The position numbers and the translations under genes were made by a program. A stretch of 64,000 nucleotides of DNA from Tetracentron sinense. Lineage: Eukaryota; Streptophyta; Magnoliopsida; Trochodendrales; Trochodendraceae. The stretch is from contig CM026566.1 of the NCBI GenBank assembly GCA_015143295.1, positions 8,543,072-8,607,071 of the forward strand, given 5' to 3'. Shown in pieces: positions 22,060 through 34,090 of the stretch; the stretch's first letter is position 1, and each line of letters begins with the position of its first letter. A model generated the notes under the pieces. That model was not told the DNA's origin, made no database searches, and saw only the letters and a program-made list of their open reading frames with translations.

Positions 22060-22380
22060 AATGTCCACGGATAGACTCCACGAACCAAGGTCCAGGATAT
22101 CCTACGGAGGGAAGCAGAAGATTGTCCACGGATGGGAATACAGGAGCGTCCACGGACAGAAATGCTAAATTGTCCACGGACAGGCAATCAAGACCATCCA
22201 CGAACAGAAGATCCAAATTGTTTACGGACAGGAATACAGGAACGTCCACGGACAGAAATGCAAAACTGTCTACGGAAAGAAATTCAAGACCGTCCACGGA
22301 CAGACCATTAGCTCTGTCCACGGACGGAAATCCAAGACAATCCGTTGACAGGCCCAAGCCTGGTCCACGGACCGGAGATC
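22060..22380. repeat. GTCCACGGACAG short tandem array
   Basis: About ten degenerate units of 27-33 bp are centred on TCCACGGACAG. The same octamer or its complement TCCGTGGA recurs in the 3' array of this element (38690-39150). Confidence 0.75.
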
Positions 22381-23116
22381 AAACCACACGGAGCAAAGGC
22401 TTAGGCCAGTCCGAGGGTCAAAAATGTGCCTCCTTTACAGGTGCAGGTCCAAGCCAATCCGTGGACATAGTCCACAGACAAGAGTCCCCTACAAAGAAAG
22501 GGGATCCATGGATAGACATTTGCCATCCGAGGATAGCTCTCCTTCTAAGAAGGAAAGGAGTTGGTACTATACAGCTAACAAGAGAAGGGTGTTTTCAGAG
22601 CCGGATTCATCATCCGATGATGACGCAAGGGGCATTAACAGCCGTGATCAATATCGTCCAGCTGATAATGCAAGAAATATTTCGAGTCCAGAACAGGCAG
22701 ATAGAGACTTGTTATACAGACTGGGTCCGAACGCCTTCAGAGGTGCTAACCTTACAACTTTCACATCAATGATGGCATCAGTCCGTCATCAACACCAGCG
22801 ACCTCCATCCAGAGATGTAAGCCCATTCTAGGGCAGAGAAAGTACTGAACCAGAAAGAAGAGCAGCAGCACCATATGACCCTAGGGTCAAGGTGCTAAAT
22901 AGAAGTACTTCTGCTTTCGAGATGCCTAGGAAGAAAACTCCTGAGGAAATTCTACAACTCAGAAACAGGAAGTACCCTTCGGCTCCGACGAAAAAGGTGT
23001 ATAATTATCGGTCGAGGCCTAGAAGGTCCAGGAACCAGAAGTCAAAAAGGTCGACGGACGCCTCAGATAAAATCCATTTTGTCCACTAGAGAGAAACGAC
23101 TGATCCTTCTACATCT

Positions 23117-25264
23117 ATGCACCCCACTCCGGAGAGATTCGATATCAGAGCATCATATGATGGTTATGAGAGAGTGTCCGTAAATGTGATCGGCACTAAA
23201 CTCAACCCAACTCCGGGAGAATATACGACCCCAGTGTTCCAAGGAACTGGGGCAGCACCTGAGCAGAATTTATCAGCCAGGCAAGATTCTCAAAGTTCAG
23301 CTGCCGCTATTTTAGCCACTTTAAACGAGACTGAATCCTCACAAGTTGTCAGGATAGCTGCTCCAGGTCCGGTGGTGCCGAGAAGAAAAAGAAGCCGTAA
23401 GAATCAGGCCAGATGCAAAGATAAAGCCCAAGACCTAGTTCAATCAGCTCTGGAACCTGATGTCAGCGAATACCAAGAAGGGTCAGACCAAGAAACGACC
23501 CCAGTAACTTCCCCAAGAGAAGTGGAAGAAACCTCGCTAGTTAAAGATTCTGACGAGCCAGCTCCTCAACTAACTAGGCCAGAGGAAATGCAGGAAATAC
23601 CTCGACAGGTTTTCAGTGCACCAAATCCTTTATACGGGATGCCCAGTGCCTATTTTACAGAAGAAGAATTCTCAAATCTTTTCTGATTATCGGAACCAGC
23701 TTCAGAACGACCAGTAGCGGTCATGATGACGAACCTGGATGGGAATACTAGTCAGGGGAATAACCCTTCGACTTTGGCACCTTCGCCATCAAATGATCAA
23801 ACAGCAGCCTTACAGGCTCAACTCCAATACAAGGATGATCAAATCACAGCCATAATGTCTCAAATGCAAGAGTTGGCTACTTAATTGTCAGCTCTCAAAT
23901 CTGCATCGGCACCTAGGCCTCACTTCCCATACCAAGGAGGTAGCAGCAATCAAGGCACAGCCCCTATACCTCCAAATCATCCAAGGGTGCCCGAAACAAG
24001 TCCCATCCCGAATCAGACTGCTCTCATAGGAGAGGTCTCACCGTCTCTTTTGGCTGCAATCAAAGAGACTGTTCGCAATCAGATGCGGCAGGCAAAAGAA
24101 AGAGAAGAGGACGTACGGATGATTGTGAAGCCTTATCTAGCTATCATGGATGCGGTTCCATTCCCACCAGGCTTTGTCCAACCGACATTCAAAATGTTCA
24201 ATGGCACTGGAGATCCGAGGCAACATCTGTCCCATTTCCTCTCGAGATACGGATTGGCATCTAAGAACGGGGCTCTTTGCCTCCAGCTCTTCATACAATC
24301 TCTAGAGGGTGCCGCTTTCACATGGTATGCCAACCTCCCTGAGGCTTCAATCCCTGATTGGAATACAATGGTGACAGAATTTAGCAAACAATTCTACAAC
24401 ACCCAAAGAAGAGTAGGTGTTCCAGAATTGATTGAAACCCGGCAGAAGGATAATGAAACAGTAACAGAGTTCATTGCCCGGTGGAAAGCTCTGACCTTCT
24501 CCTGCCCACAAAAGTTCACTCAGATGGAACTCATTCGGATGTGCCTCAACAACTTTAAGCACGACCTTTCAACTGCCTTAATGGCCCAAACCTTTACGGG
24601 TTTCGAAGATCTGTGCACAAAAGCACATGACATGAAAATCCATATAGGAAAAAGAAGACGAGGCAGAGGCACCAATCGCCTTGAATCCTCAACGGCTGCA
24701 GTGGTGGAAGCCAAAAAGACTGCACCACCAGTATCAAATGCTGGTAGATCAACTGGTCGAACAAACAACGGCAAAGGACCAATTAAGATTGGTACCAAAC
24801 AAGTCCAAGGTGGATCTAGGAAACCACAATGGCAAGGTAAAAAGGAGCTGCCAAAGAAGATCACCATGGAAGAGAGGATGAATAAAACATATTCATTCTC
24901 AGAAGACATTGTTGAGGATCTATTTGAAGATCTCCTTGCTAATGAACTTATCACTCTCCCAGAGAGCCAGAGACCTCAAGAGATTGGGATGAAAAATGAT
25001 CCCAAATACTGTCCTTATCATCATATGATCAGTCACAAGATAGGTGACTGCTTTGTACTGAAGGACATTATTCAACGACTCCTGGACAATAAAGAGATTG
25101 TCATTGATGATCTCCAGCAGGCAGTTACGTCCAATACGGTAGTGGCTTCTGAGCCAGTGGATGAAAATAAAGCATCTTTAAGTGACAAACTTCCTGATGA
25201 CAAACCGTCAGATGAAGAAGATTGGACCCTCTTTGAAAATAAAGGGACCAAGAAGAAAAGGTAG
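23117..25264 (+). pseudogene. Tat gag region
   Basis: An acidic, Ser/Pro-rich N-terminal part (23117-23686) is followed by the retrotransposon gag domain: FNGTGDPRQHLSHFLSRYG, FIQSLEGAAFTWYANLP, DWNTMVTEFSKQFYN, ETVTEFIARWKALT. A basic segment (IHIGKRRRGRGTNR) and a Cys/His patch (PKYCPYHHMISHKIGDCFVL) come later. This Tat/Ogre-type gag is long compared with chromovirus gag. The gag domain itself reads through cleanly; the region as a whole is broken. Confidence 0.82.
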
Positions 25265-26128
25265 TTGGCTCAAAACGCCGATGCTAAAAAGCAGGCCTGG
25301 GCTACGAGAGAAGCTCAAGCCCTAAGAAAAGAAGGGAAGCGCATAGCCAAGGCTGAAAAGAAGAAAAAGAAAGAAAGAGTGAGGAAGGCCAAGAAAAAAG
25401 GTCCTGCCCAGGATGCTCCTATAGAACAAAAGCCATTAATGGCAATTACTTAATGGATTTTATCCCACCAGGCTTCTGCTCTGACTACGATTATGATAGC
25501 CTTCAATCAACCGATTCAGGAGACGAATCCAATATCTTCTCCTGCTATGTTATCAATGCGGTTCCAAATGAAGACCAGTCATGGTTAAATGAACCAAGAC
25601 AAGTGGTAGCCTGCAGTCTAGAAAGACACCGGGCATTTCAGAACTGGCTGGATCAAGCTAAAGACATCGAACTCCCAGAAAGGAGACCATCCACACCAGG
25701 ACAGACCCCTACAGGGCTTTCAGATCTTTCCGAATGATTTTCATCCGGAGGAGAGCGAGAGGCAGAAGATGAACAAATACAGTCTGATTCCCCTCAAGAA
25801 AGGCTAAGTACGCTTGAAGTTCTTAACTCAAACCATCGTCAGATGCGACGATCGGTGCAAATCTCAACTCAACTTGAGAATCAAGATCCACCTGCTTCAG
25901 TCAGTCTGGACAATGACCCTTTAACAGAAGAAGCAGTCCTAGACTCAAAGTCGACTGACAACTCACAGATGTCTAAACAAATCTCAGCCCAATCTGGGAG
26001 TCTGACGGGGTGATCTGAAAGAAGAATTCAACCATCTTTTCAAAGTAAGAAAAGGAAGCTGGACTTCAGTTCTGTCAATATGGTTCAACTCTTGGAAGGA
26101 GAGTCGTCTGGACCAATAGACCAGATGA
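25265..26128 (+). other. Tat gag-protease linker
   Basis: Lys/Glu-rich (AKAEKKKKKERVRKAKKKG) and acidic, Ser-rich fragments lie between gag and protease. No domain is recognised. Such poorly conserved linkers are common in Tat elements. Confidence 0.5.
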
Positions 26129-27172
26129 TTGCCAAAGTCTATCAACTTAACCTCCGGTCGGGGAAGAAAATTACCACCGAGGTTTGTTCCGGTCCAACAC
26201 AAAAATCAGACCAGAGCTCAACTGGCCCAAGCCCAAACAGCTACCGGCAATGAAAGGGTCAAGTATGATATCCTGACCCATCTAAAGAAAATTCCTTCCT
26301 TGCTGAGCGTCTATAATGCTCTTAAGATATCTCCAGAATTGAGAAGGTCTCTTATATATGCCCTCTCCAATCCGAAGGACTTTTCTGAAGAAGTCACAAA
26401 TCAGCCACCACCACCTCCTCAAACAGGAGCTTCCTGCCTCTTCACGATCACTTTTGATGACGAAGATATACAAACTGAGACTCTCCAGCATAATCGGCCA
26501 CTATTCATCTCAGGTTTGGTTAATGAAACCAGAATCTCCAGAGTGATGATAGATGGGGGTTCAACTGTCAACATCCTTTCGAGAAGGATGCTGTCCAAGC
26601 TTGGCGTACAAATAGGTCGGCTTCACGAAAGCACTCTGATCATCCAAGGCTTTAATGAAAATGAACAGAAGCCTATGGGCATGGTCAACCTCAAAACCAG
26701 ATTTGGGGATTTTGCTGAAACTACGACGTTTCTGGTAATAGATGTTGATACATCATATAACTCCCTGTTGGGGCAGCAGTGGATGCACAACCATTTAGTT
26801 GTGCCATCTACTTATCATCAATGCCTTAAATACCCTCAAGGGAAAGGGCAAGCAAGGATCGACGTTGATGATAATCCATTCAACGATGCAGAGGCATATT
26901 ACGCAGATGTGCGTTTCTATGTCAAAAGTGCCCAAAGAAACCTTCAGCAAAAGCCCAAAGGGGAAAAGGCTAAGAGTGGCCCGAAAAGAAATCACGGGCC
27001 TGTTCAAACAGAGGCTCCGAAAAGGGTGTTTAAATACACCCCAAAATCTCAAAGAAAAGAAGGAGAACCGACCTTATCTTTGGTCGAATCTTCCCGGAAT
27101 CCGGAGAAGGGCAAGTCAGTCGACCTCTCTCAGACGTGTGAGGTTAAAGAAATTGATCCCTTGAAGCTTTAA
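26129..27172 (+). pseudogene. Tat aspartic protease
   Basis: An about 350-codon frame holds the retropepsin core: RISRVMIDGGSTVNILSRRM, then LGVQIGRL and TFLVIDVDTSYNSLLGQQWM. The DGGS version of the active-site motif is usual in Tat-group proteases. The protease would release gag and pol proteins. A basic, low-complexity tail follows. Confidence 0.85.
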
Positions 27173-28070
27173 AAGGCAATCATACAGTCCCTTTGAGGAG
27201 GATGGACTGTACAATGGTCGAGACTACCTCTAGTTTCACTGTTCCGGTCATGAAAAGAGGATAGAAGTTGATACTCTTCAACTCTCTAGGCACATATGAC
27301 AGGATGAACTCCTCATGGGCCAATGGAAAGAACAAGACCCTTAATCCTTATAGGAAAAAGATAAGCTTTAGTGAAACAATCACCGGGTTCCTCAAGAAAC
27401 AAGGGTTTGATCTTGAAAAAGAAGAGCAAGTCGAAGAAACTATCATTCCGGCTTATGAAGACATGCTCAGAAAATAGCAACATGAGGCCCTAGATACTGG
27501 TGACTATGTAGATACGAATACACCAGGAATTGGGTACAATCCCTCAGTTTTCATATTTGGGAAAAGTCATGATCAGACTGCGAATATGGTCACAATCAAG
27601 GAGGAGTCCACATCAGAAGAAACCTCCTTGGAATGGCTTCCGGAAGAAACGGAATCTCTACAGGCATCGCCATGGGTTGAGGCAGTGCATCAAGATATGA
27701 TTGATAGCTTGGCTAAGGTCAGTCTCAGTGCATGGCAAAAATGGCCAACAACAGAAGTCATTCCCAATGTCATCATCCCGTCCAGAAAAACAAGGGAAAA
27801 GCCCATCGTTTTTCGTTCTGCAGGATGAATAGGCAAAACCACCCTCCGAAACAACAAAAAGGGTAGAAGGATGAATCCTTATCAAAAGAAGTCTGTGTTT
27901 AATCCGGAGATCAAGAAAATGCTTGAGAAGCAAGGATTTAATACTGAAGCGGAAGAGCAGGTTAAGCATAAAATTATGTCAACACCCAAGATTTTGGCTA
28001 CCTATAAGCAAGTCGGTTTCAATTTGGGAAAGTCTGAAGTAGAAAATTCTGATCCTCCATCAAAGAAGAC
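27173..28070 (+). other. Tat protease-RT spacer
   Basis: About 0.9 kb contains two similar short motifs (KKISFSETITGFLKKQGFD near 27360 and NPEIKKMLEKQGFNTEAEE near 27900), which suggests an ancient internal duplication. A long spacer between PR and RT is a family trait, and in Ogre relatives it includes an intron. I see no clear intron borders here. Confidence 0.45.
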
Positions 28071-29169
28071 TTGGTTTGGACTGTAAATACTATTACAGTA
28101 GATGAAGACTCCTCTTCAGGAGAAGAAATGATTATGGAAGAATCACCGGAAGAAACAGAAGTTCGTCCGGCTCCTCCAGAATTTGAGGCAGGAGGTCAAG
28201 CGACTGTGGATGACCTTCTTGAAGTTAACCGCGGCTCAGAACAAGATCCGAGGCCAACCTTCATTAGCGTCTCTCTCTCTCAAACAGAAAAAGAGGAGTA
28301 TCTTTGTCTCTTAAAAGAGTACAAAGATGTCTTTGCATGGAACTACACAGAAATGCCTGGCTTAGCAGTGCATCATCTCATAATTCGAGAAGATGTCAGG
28401 CCAATCAAGCAGCCACAAAGGCGAGCCCACCCAGAACTGGTCGCTCAAATTAAAGCTGAGGTAGATAAACTCCTCAAAGCAAGGTTTATAAGAGAGGTTC
28501 AATACCCAACTTGGCTTGCCAATGTGGTTCCCATGAAAAAGAAGAACAGACAAATTTGGGTTTGTATAGACTTCTGGGATTTGAATGAAGCTTGCCCTAA
28601 GGATGAATTCCCTCTGCCCATCACCGAAATGATGGTCGATGCCACAACAGGTTTCGAAGCTTTATCCTTCATGGATGGATATTCCGGCTACAATCAAATC
28701 AAGATGGCCCTGGAAGATGAAGAGCTTACAGCTTTTCGCACTCCTAAGGGAGTGTTCTGTTACAAAGTCATGCCATTCGGCCTCAAAAATGCCGGAGCAA
28801 CTTATCAAAGAGCCATGACTGTCATATTTGGAGATATTCTCCATGACAAAGTCGAGTATTATGTTGAAAATCTGGTTCTCAAAACAAGGCAGCAAAGCAA
28901 TCATCCGGATGACCTTCGAGAAATCTTCGGCAGACTGCGACAGCATCAGCTCAAGATGAACCCGCTCAAATGCGCGTTCAGAGTTACATCTGAGAAATTC
29001 CTGGGCTTTGTGGTACGCCATAGAGGAATTGAGATTGACCCTACCAAAATAAGGGCCATTCGCGAGATGCCTCCTCCAAGGAATTTGCTCGAGTTGAAAG
29101 GACCTCAGGGTCGACTCGCTTATATCTGGAGATTTATCTCCAATTTGGCTGGAAGATGCCAACCGTTTT
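28071..29169 (+). pseudogene. Tat reverse transcriptase (left part)
   Basis: RT motifs follow in order: VRPIKQPQRRAHPELVAQIK, YPTWLANVVPMKKKN, LNEACPKDEFPLP, FMDGYSGYNQIKMA, FRTPKGVFCYKVMPFGLKNA and GATYQRAM, then the thumb FLGFVVRHRGIEIDPTKI. This is the Tat-type RT, distinct from the Tekay RTs elsewhere in the window. It is cut at 29169 by a solo LTR and resumes at 31742. Broken. Confidence 0.9.
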
Positions 29170-29589
29170 TGTAGAGCCCCAGACTTTTTCATGCTTAATA
29201 CATGACACTTTAGTTGTCATTTTGCCTTTTTAAGAGGTATAATTAATAAATAAGGAAGAAATTAGAAATTTCGAAATGTCAGAAATGTTCCTTTTCGAAG
29301 TACGAACACAACGCAAGTTGAATCGTCAAAATCGGATGAACGAGTCAAAAGATATGGCCAAAACAGTCTGAACCTGTAGGCAAACGTAGCTCGAAAGGCA
29401 CTAAGGACGTGCTCTGACGTCGTACTCTGATAACGTAGCACAGACAACGTACTCTGATAACGTATACTGTGTCCATCCGTTGTACAGCTCACAATGGGCA
29501 CGCTGTACAACTCACCACGGGCACGCTGTACATAAGATAACGGACAACGTGTTCAGCACTGTCCACAACGGACAACGTGTTTGGCACCG

Positions 29590-29870
29590 TTCACAGCTCA
29601 ACGAGCTCAGCACTATGCACAACACAACGAACAACGGGTTTGGCACCCTTCATAGCACCACGAGTTGGCACTGTTCACAGCACCACGAGTCGGCACTGTT
29701 CACAGCACCACGAGTCGGCACCCTTCACAGCACCACGAGTCGGCACCCTTCACAGCACCACGAGTCGGCACCCTTCACAGCACCACGAGTTGGCACTGTT
29801 CACAGCACCACGAGTTGGCACTGTTCACAGCACCACGAGTTGACACTGTTCACAGCACAACGAGTTCGAC
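29590..29870. repeat. 24-bp tandem array (CAGCACCACGAGT units)
   Basis: About ten units of 24-25 bp each contain CAGCACCACGAGT and then CGGCACCCTT or TGGCACTGTT. It occupies the place held by the CCGATCGATCGG array in sister LTRs. The long frames that seem to cross it are repeat artefacts. Confidence 0.85.
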
Positions 29871-30275
29871 ACTCGTGTTTTTACAGGAATTTAGTAAGGG
29901 TGTTATGGTCTTTTGTCAGTTCACTCTTACCTTAAGAGTTTAACGCGAGCCTTTAGGGCTCATTCTCAACACTTAGAGAGTTTGAGAGAATAGGAGAAAG
30001 GGGAGAAGGCGATTCCAACCTAGGGTTTCCATTTTGGAGAGAAATCAAAGGGTTTGAAACCCTAGATCAACCTCAAGCCCGTTTTCTTCAAGATTTCGGT
30101 TCAGGCATTGTGGAGCTCGCGATCCAAGCTAGGGCAGCAACTCACAGTCATTTGGAAAGAGGGTTTCTTCCTCATTTCTTCAAGGTCGGTACTTCTTACT
30201 ACCCTCCTAGTTATAGTTCTTCTTTCCCCTTCTTTTCTTTTGATTTGCTTTCATTTACACATGTGCTATGAGATG

Positions 30276-30333
30276 GATGAATGGTGAATGGTGAATGGTG
30301 AATGGTAAATGGTGAATGGTGAATGGAGATGGA
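30276..30333. repeat. Short GAATGGT(G/A) microrepeat
   Basis: Six to seven copies of a 7-bp GAATGGT-like unit lie inside the LTR; sister LTRs have only one to two copies here. Ordinary slippage. Confidence 0.7.
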
Positions 30334-30799
30334 ATGGGCGATTGGATGCCAATGGTTGTGTGTGATGAACAAATGGGGAAGGGCATTGTTCCAATAATGA
30401 ACATACATGTATGATTTGAGTAAAACCCATCTAGAAAAGCATGTTGTAGGGTAAATCCATAATGAACACACCATGTTTGATGAAATGCCAAGGTGAATAA
30501 AGTAAGCTGTAAATTCGTAGGTTCATGCCTAATGAATTCTGAATATTGCTAGGGCCTATGATAGCGTGTTTCCTGCTTTCCCAAAATGCTATGAATATTA
30601 CATTACTCAATCTTTGATGCTATATGTGTTGTGAAATTACCCAAATGTCATCTTTAAATTGGAATGCAAGTATGTACATGGTTCCCACGAGCACGGCATG
30701 CATGGCATGATTTATCGAGGTTTTCAAGAACATGGTTAGAGGTGGGACATATCCTAAGATATGTTTTACCTCGCTTTTCACAAGAAGACAAGAACCAAT

Positions 30800-30950
30800 A
30801 TTCCACGAGGGGTCTCCCCTCACTCACAAGTGCATATCATGAAGAAGGGCCTCCCTTCCCTCGCAAGTACATACATATCATGAAGAAGGGTCTCCTTTCC
30901 CTCGCAAGTGCATTGCATAAAGAAGGGTCTCCCTTCCCTCTCAAGGCATC
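30800..30950. repeat. Hairpin tandem array, four units of about 41 bp
   Basis: Units contain GAGGGGTCTCCCCTC or GAAGGGNCTCCCTTC, then TCACAAGTGCAT or TCGCAAGTACAT. Arms change together between unit 1 (GAGGGG/CCCCTC) and unit 2 (GAAGGG/CCCTTC). The same array type is inverted in the LTR at 34290 (about 35075-35195). Confidence 0.75.
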
Positions 30951-31741
30951 TCACAAGCGCATCTCACAAGTACATCTCACAAGAGAATCTCACAAGTTAC
31001 ATGATCACAAGCAAGCACGCATGAAATGCATGACATGACACGACATTCAAGAATCAAGCTAGATAGACAAGACAAGCTTTCAAGTACGAAAAGATATTTC
31101 AAGTCAAGTCAAGTGCACGATGTTTTCAAGAGGATTTATCGGCTTTCTACGAAATACAAGCATGATTATGAATTGATTTACTTCCTTGTATGATATGAAT
31201 TATTTCCGCTTGACATTTATGAATTGCTCCTGATTATGTATTGCCATTGTTATGCTATAATTGTTGGTTAGTATTTAGTACCCGCTGGTATTCCATGCTC
31301 AGCCGTACTTCTTATGTCGGCAGGTTCTGAGGGAGCTGCTGCTCCATTTGATGTTTGTGCTCCTGGTCCATGGGTGGAAGAGGAGTACGTCGAGGAGCCT
31401 TTGGAGGAACCTCCCGTAGAGGGTTATCAGTAGGTGGTGTTCGATTCTGAGTGGATTAGCTATGGGTGAGATGAGAGTTAGATTCATGTATTTTGGCGGG
31501 CATGTCCGCACTTTCTTTTGGAGACTTTTTGTATAAACTTGGATTTGCGTATGTATATACATAGAGGTTTGGTAGTCTTCCGCTGTGCTATGTTAGAGTA
31601 TGTTTCCGCTTTTTATATCCTCTATTGTATATGCTCTGTGGGTTTTTGCAGGTTGGGTTGTCAAGCAAGTCATGAAATCCATGATTAGTCGTCCAAAGTT
31701 CACTCTAACTCCTAGGGTGGGTTTTGGGTCGCAACAGTTTT

Positions 31742-32600
31742 CCAGGCTAATGAAGAAAATGATACCTTTTCAATGGGATGAAGCCTGTCAAAATGCTCTG
31801 GATAGCATCAAAGCTTATCTCACAAACCCACCGGTCCTTATGGGCTCCGTTAGAGGAAAGCCACTCATCCTCTATATCACAGCACTCGAGGGATCTCTCG
31901 AAGCTCTCCTTGCTCAACATAATGATCAAGGAAAAGAAAACGCTCTGTATTACTTGAGCAAGACTTTGGTTGGAGCAGAATGCAGATATAGCCCGATAGA
32001 AAAAATATGTCTGGCCCTTATCTTTGCCCTGAAGAAACTAAGGCATTATATGCTAAAGCATTCGGTGAAACTGATATCCAGAGCCGATCCTCTTAAATAC
32101 ATAATGTCCCGTCCTACTCTTTCTGGAGAATGGCAAAGTGGGCGGTGCTCCTATCTGAATTTGAAATCGAATTCGTACCCCAAAAAGCAATGAAAGGACA
32201 AGCCCTTACTGACTTCCTTGCGGCACATCCAATTCCTGCAGACTCGCCACTGGTCACTGACCTCCCGAACGAAGAAGTCATGCAAATTCAAGTCAAATCA
32301 GGCTAGAAGATGTATTTCGATGGAGCTTCAAGAAGCCCGGATGGTGTCAAACGCATCGACCCGAAGGAAAAAAAATCGGGAATTGGTATTGTTTTTGTCA
32401 CACCAGACAGTGCAATACTACCCTATTCCTTCGCCCTAACAGAAGGATGTTCAAATAATGAAGCTGAGTATGAAGCCCTGATAGCAAGTCTTGAATTGGC
32501 TCTTGAGATCCTGGTGGATGAGCTAACTATTTATGGGGATTCAGAACTCATCATTAAATAGGTACGAGGTGAATATGCAGTGCGGAGGGTTAGTCTCCTT
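31742..32600 (+). pseudogene. Tat RT end and RNase H
   Basis: After the solo LTR the frame resumes with FQWDEACQNALDSIKAYLTN, then the RT-linked RNase H (LILYITALEGSLEALLAQ, ALYYLSKTLVGAECRYSPIE). A second RNase H-like segment follows (MYFDGASRSPDGVK, LTEGCSNNEAEYEALIASLE, LTIYGDSELIIK). A dual RNase H, one of them archaeal-like, is a known Tat-group trait. Broken. Confidence 0.8.
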
Positions 32601-32615
32601 CCCTATTAGAAGAGA

Positions 32616-34090
32616 GTGGACCAGCTACTCGCTCAAATTCTAAGAAGCAACCTCTTCCATGTCCGTAGAGGACTTAACAATCAAGTTGATGCTTTGACTA
32701 GCCTGGCAGCATCTCTAACCCTGCCAGCAGACAGGATGTTGACCATCACAGTAGGGGAAAGAAGAACTCTAAAACCCCTTCTAGAGATAGATTTCCTGGA
32801 TACAGTTTGTTCTGTGACAATCAAGGAAACAGATGAGGATCGGCGACAGCCCTTCATCGATTATCTCCAACATGGTCGATTGCCTGGATACCGTGCTAAA
32901 CGCGCTGAAGTCCGCCGACGGGTCACAAAATTTGTGATGTTGGAAGAAACCTTATATAGAAGGTCCCTGGACGGCATCTTAATGAGATGTATCTCAGGAA
33001 AAGAAATAGATCGAGCCATGGAAGAAACTCATGCTGGGATCTACGGTGCTCACCAAGCTGGACCTAAGTTACAAATGCAGCTGAAAAGATTAGGCTACTA
33101 TTGGCCTACAATGATCACTAATTGTTTGAACTATGCAAGAAAATGAAATGTTTGTCAGCTCCATGTTGATTTAAACATCAGGCTCCCGAGCCTCTTCACA
33201 TGACAACGTGTTCATAGCCCTTTGCGGCATGGGGAATGGACCTCATAGGACCATTCACCCCACCATCATCTGCTGGGCATCAATACATCCTGGCTGCAAC
33301 AAACTATTTCTCAAAATGGGCCTAAGCCATTGCTCTCAAAGAAGTCAAACACCACTCAGTGGCAGACTTCATCCAGACCAACATCATATATCGGTTTGGA
33401 ATTCCAGAAAGCATTATCTTGGATAACGGGCAACCTTTTCAAAGTGCCTCTATACACAAGTTGTATGCCAAATTTGGCATCCGAGAGGACCATTCTACCC
33501 GGTATTATGTAGCCGCGAATGGTCTTACTGAAGCCTTCAACAAGACTTTGTGCAAAATCCTCAAGAAGATTATGGATAAAAACAAACGGGATTGGCACAA
33601 ACACCTACCCGAAGCCCTCTGGGCATATAGAACTACTCATCGGACTCCGACACAGGCCACGCCGTATTCCCTGGTCTTCGGCGGTGAAGCAGTTCTCCCC
33701 CTTGAAATTCAAATTCTCTCCCTACGGGAGGCAATTCAGCAATCTCTCACAAAAGAAGATTCAGCTAAAGTTCGTCTTGCACAGCTTGAAACTCTTGATG
33801 AACGTCGTCTCCAAGCCCAACAAAGTTTAGAGATGTACCAGCAAAGATTAACTAGCACCTTCAATAAAAGGGTAAGACTAAGGTCTTTCAAAAAGGGAGA
33901 TTTGGTCTTGATAGTCAGAACTCCAATCATCGTCACTCGTCTAACCAAGGGGAAGCTTGAACCAAAATGGGAAGGGCCATACGTCGTCGAGAAGGTATAC
34001 TCTAACGGATCATACTTGCTGACCTCAATGGATGGAGAGCGAATTATCCCTCCAACCAATGCAAGATTCCTTAAGCGATATTACTTCTAG
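32616..34090 (+). pseudogene. Tat integrase
   Basis: A linker is followed by the HHCC region (EETHAGIYGAHQAGPKLQMQ, LGYYWPTM), core pieces (FGIPESIILDNGQPF, ANGLTEAFNKTLCKILKKIM, LWAYRTTHRTPTQATPYSLV) and a C-terminal tail (LEPKWEGPYVVEKVYSNGSY). There is no chromodomain, as expected for the Tat group. The C-terminal two thirds read through cleanly, while the region as a whole is broken. Confidence 0.85.

Larger units (their letters stand above)
20975..23116 (+). other. Tat leader with repetitive frames
   Basis: This is about 2.1 kb between the PBS and gag. Plus-strand frames at 21192-21863 and 21900-22772 are open but made mostly of repeats: three 90-bp units (30 codons each) at about 21402-21670, and about ten 27-33 bp units with TCCACGGACAG at 22060-22380. 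The encoded peptides are low-complexity (GIPQDIPRRGCNQEDAPRSG; LSTDRNSRPSTDR-like) and match no domain I know. Long minus-strand frames here are shadows of the repeats. Confidence 0.6.
29170..31736 (+). mobile_element. Solo Tekay-type LTR, plus strand, inside the Tat RT/RNase H
   Basis: A 2567-bp LTR, TGTAGAGCCCC to GGGTCGCAACA, is flanked by the TSD GTTTT (29165-29169 and 31737-31741). It belongs with the LTR at 5658 but differs at both internal arrays: the palindrome zone is replaced by a CACGAGT array (29590-29870) and the hairpin array by GAAGGG..CCCTTC units (30800-30950). No internal region is left. Confidence 0.93.

Noticed and set aside
21758-22357. 199-codon minus-strand ORF with repeated LSVDGL-like units
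   Set aside because: It is the antisense of the TCCACGGACAG array; repeat periodicity explains the open frame.
24520-24954. 144-codon minus-strand ORF
   Set aside because: Antisense shadow of the Tat gag domain.
29480-29943. Three overlapping plus-strand ORFs of 88-151 codons
   Set aside because: They are frames of a 24-bp tandem repeat (HHESAPFTAPRVGTVHSTTS-like) in an LTR, not genes.
30211-30491. Small ORFs rich in HHSPFTI repeats
   Set aside because: Product of a GAATGGT microrepeat in an LTR.
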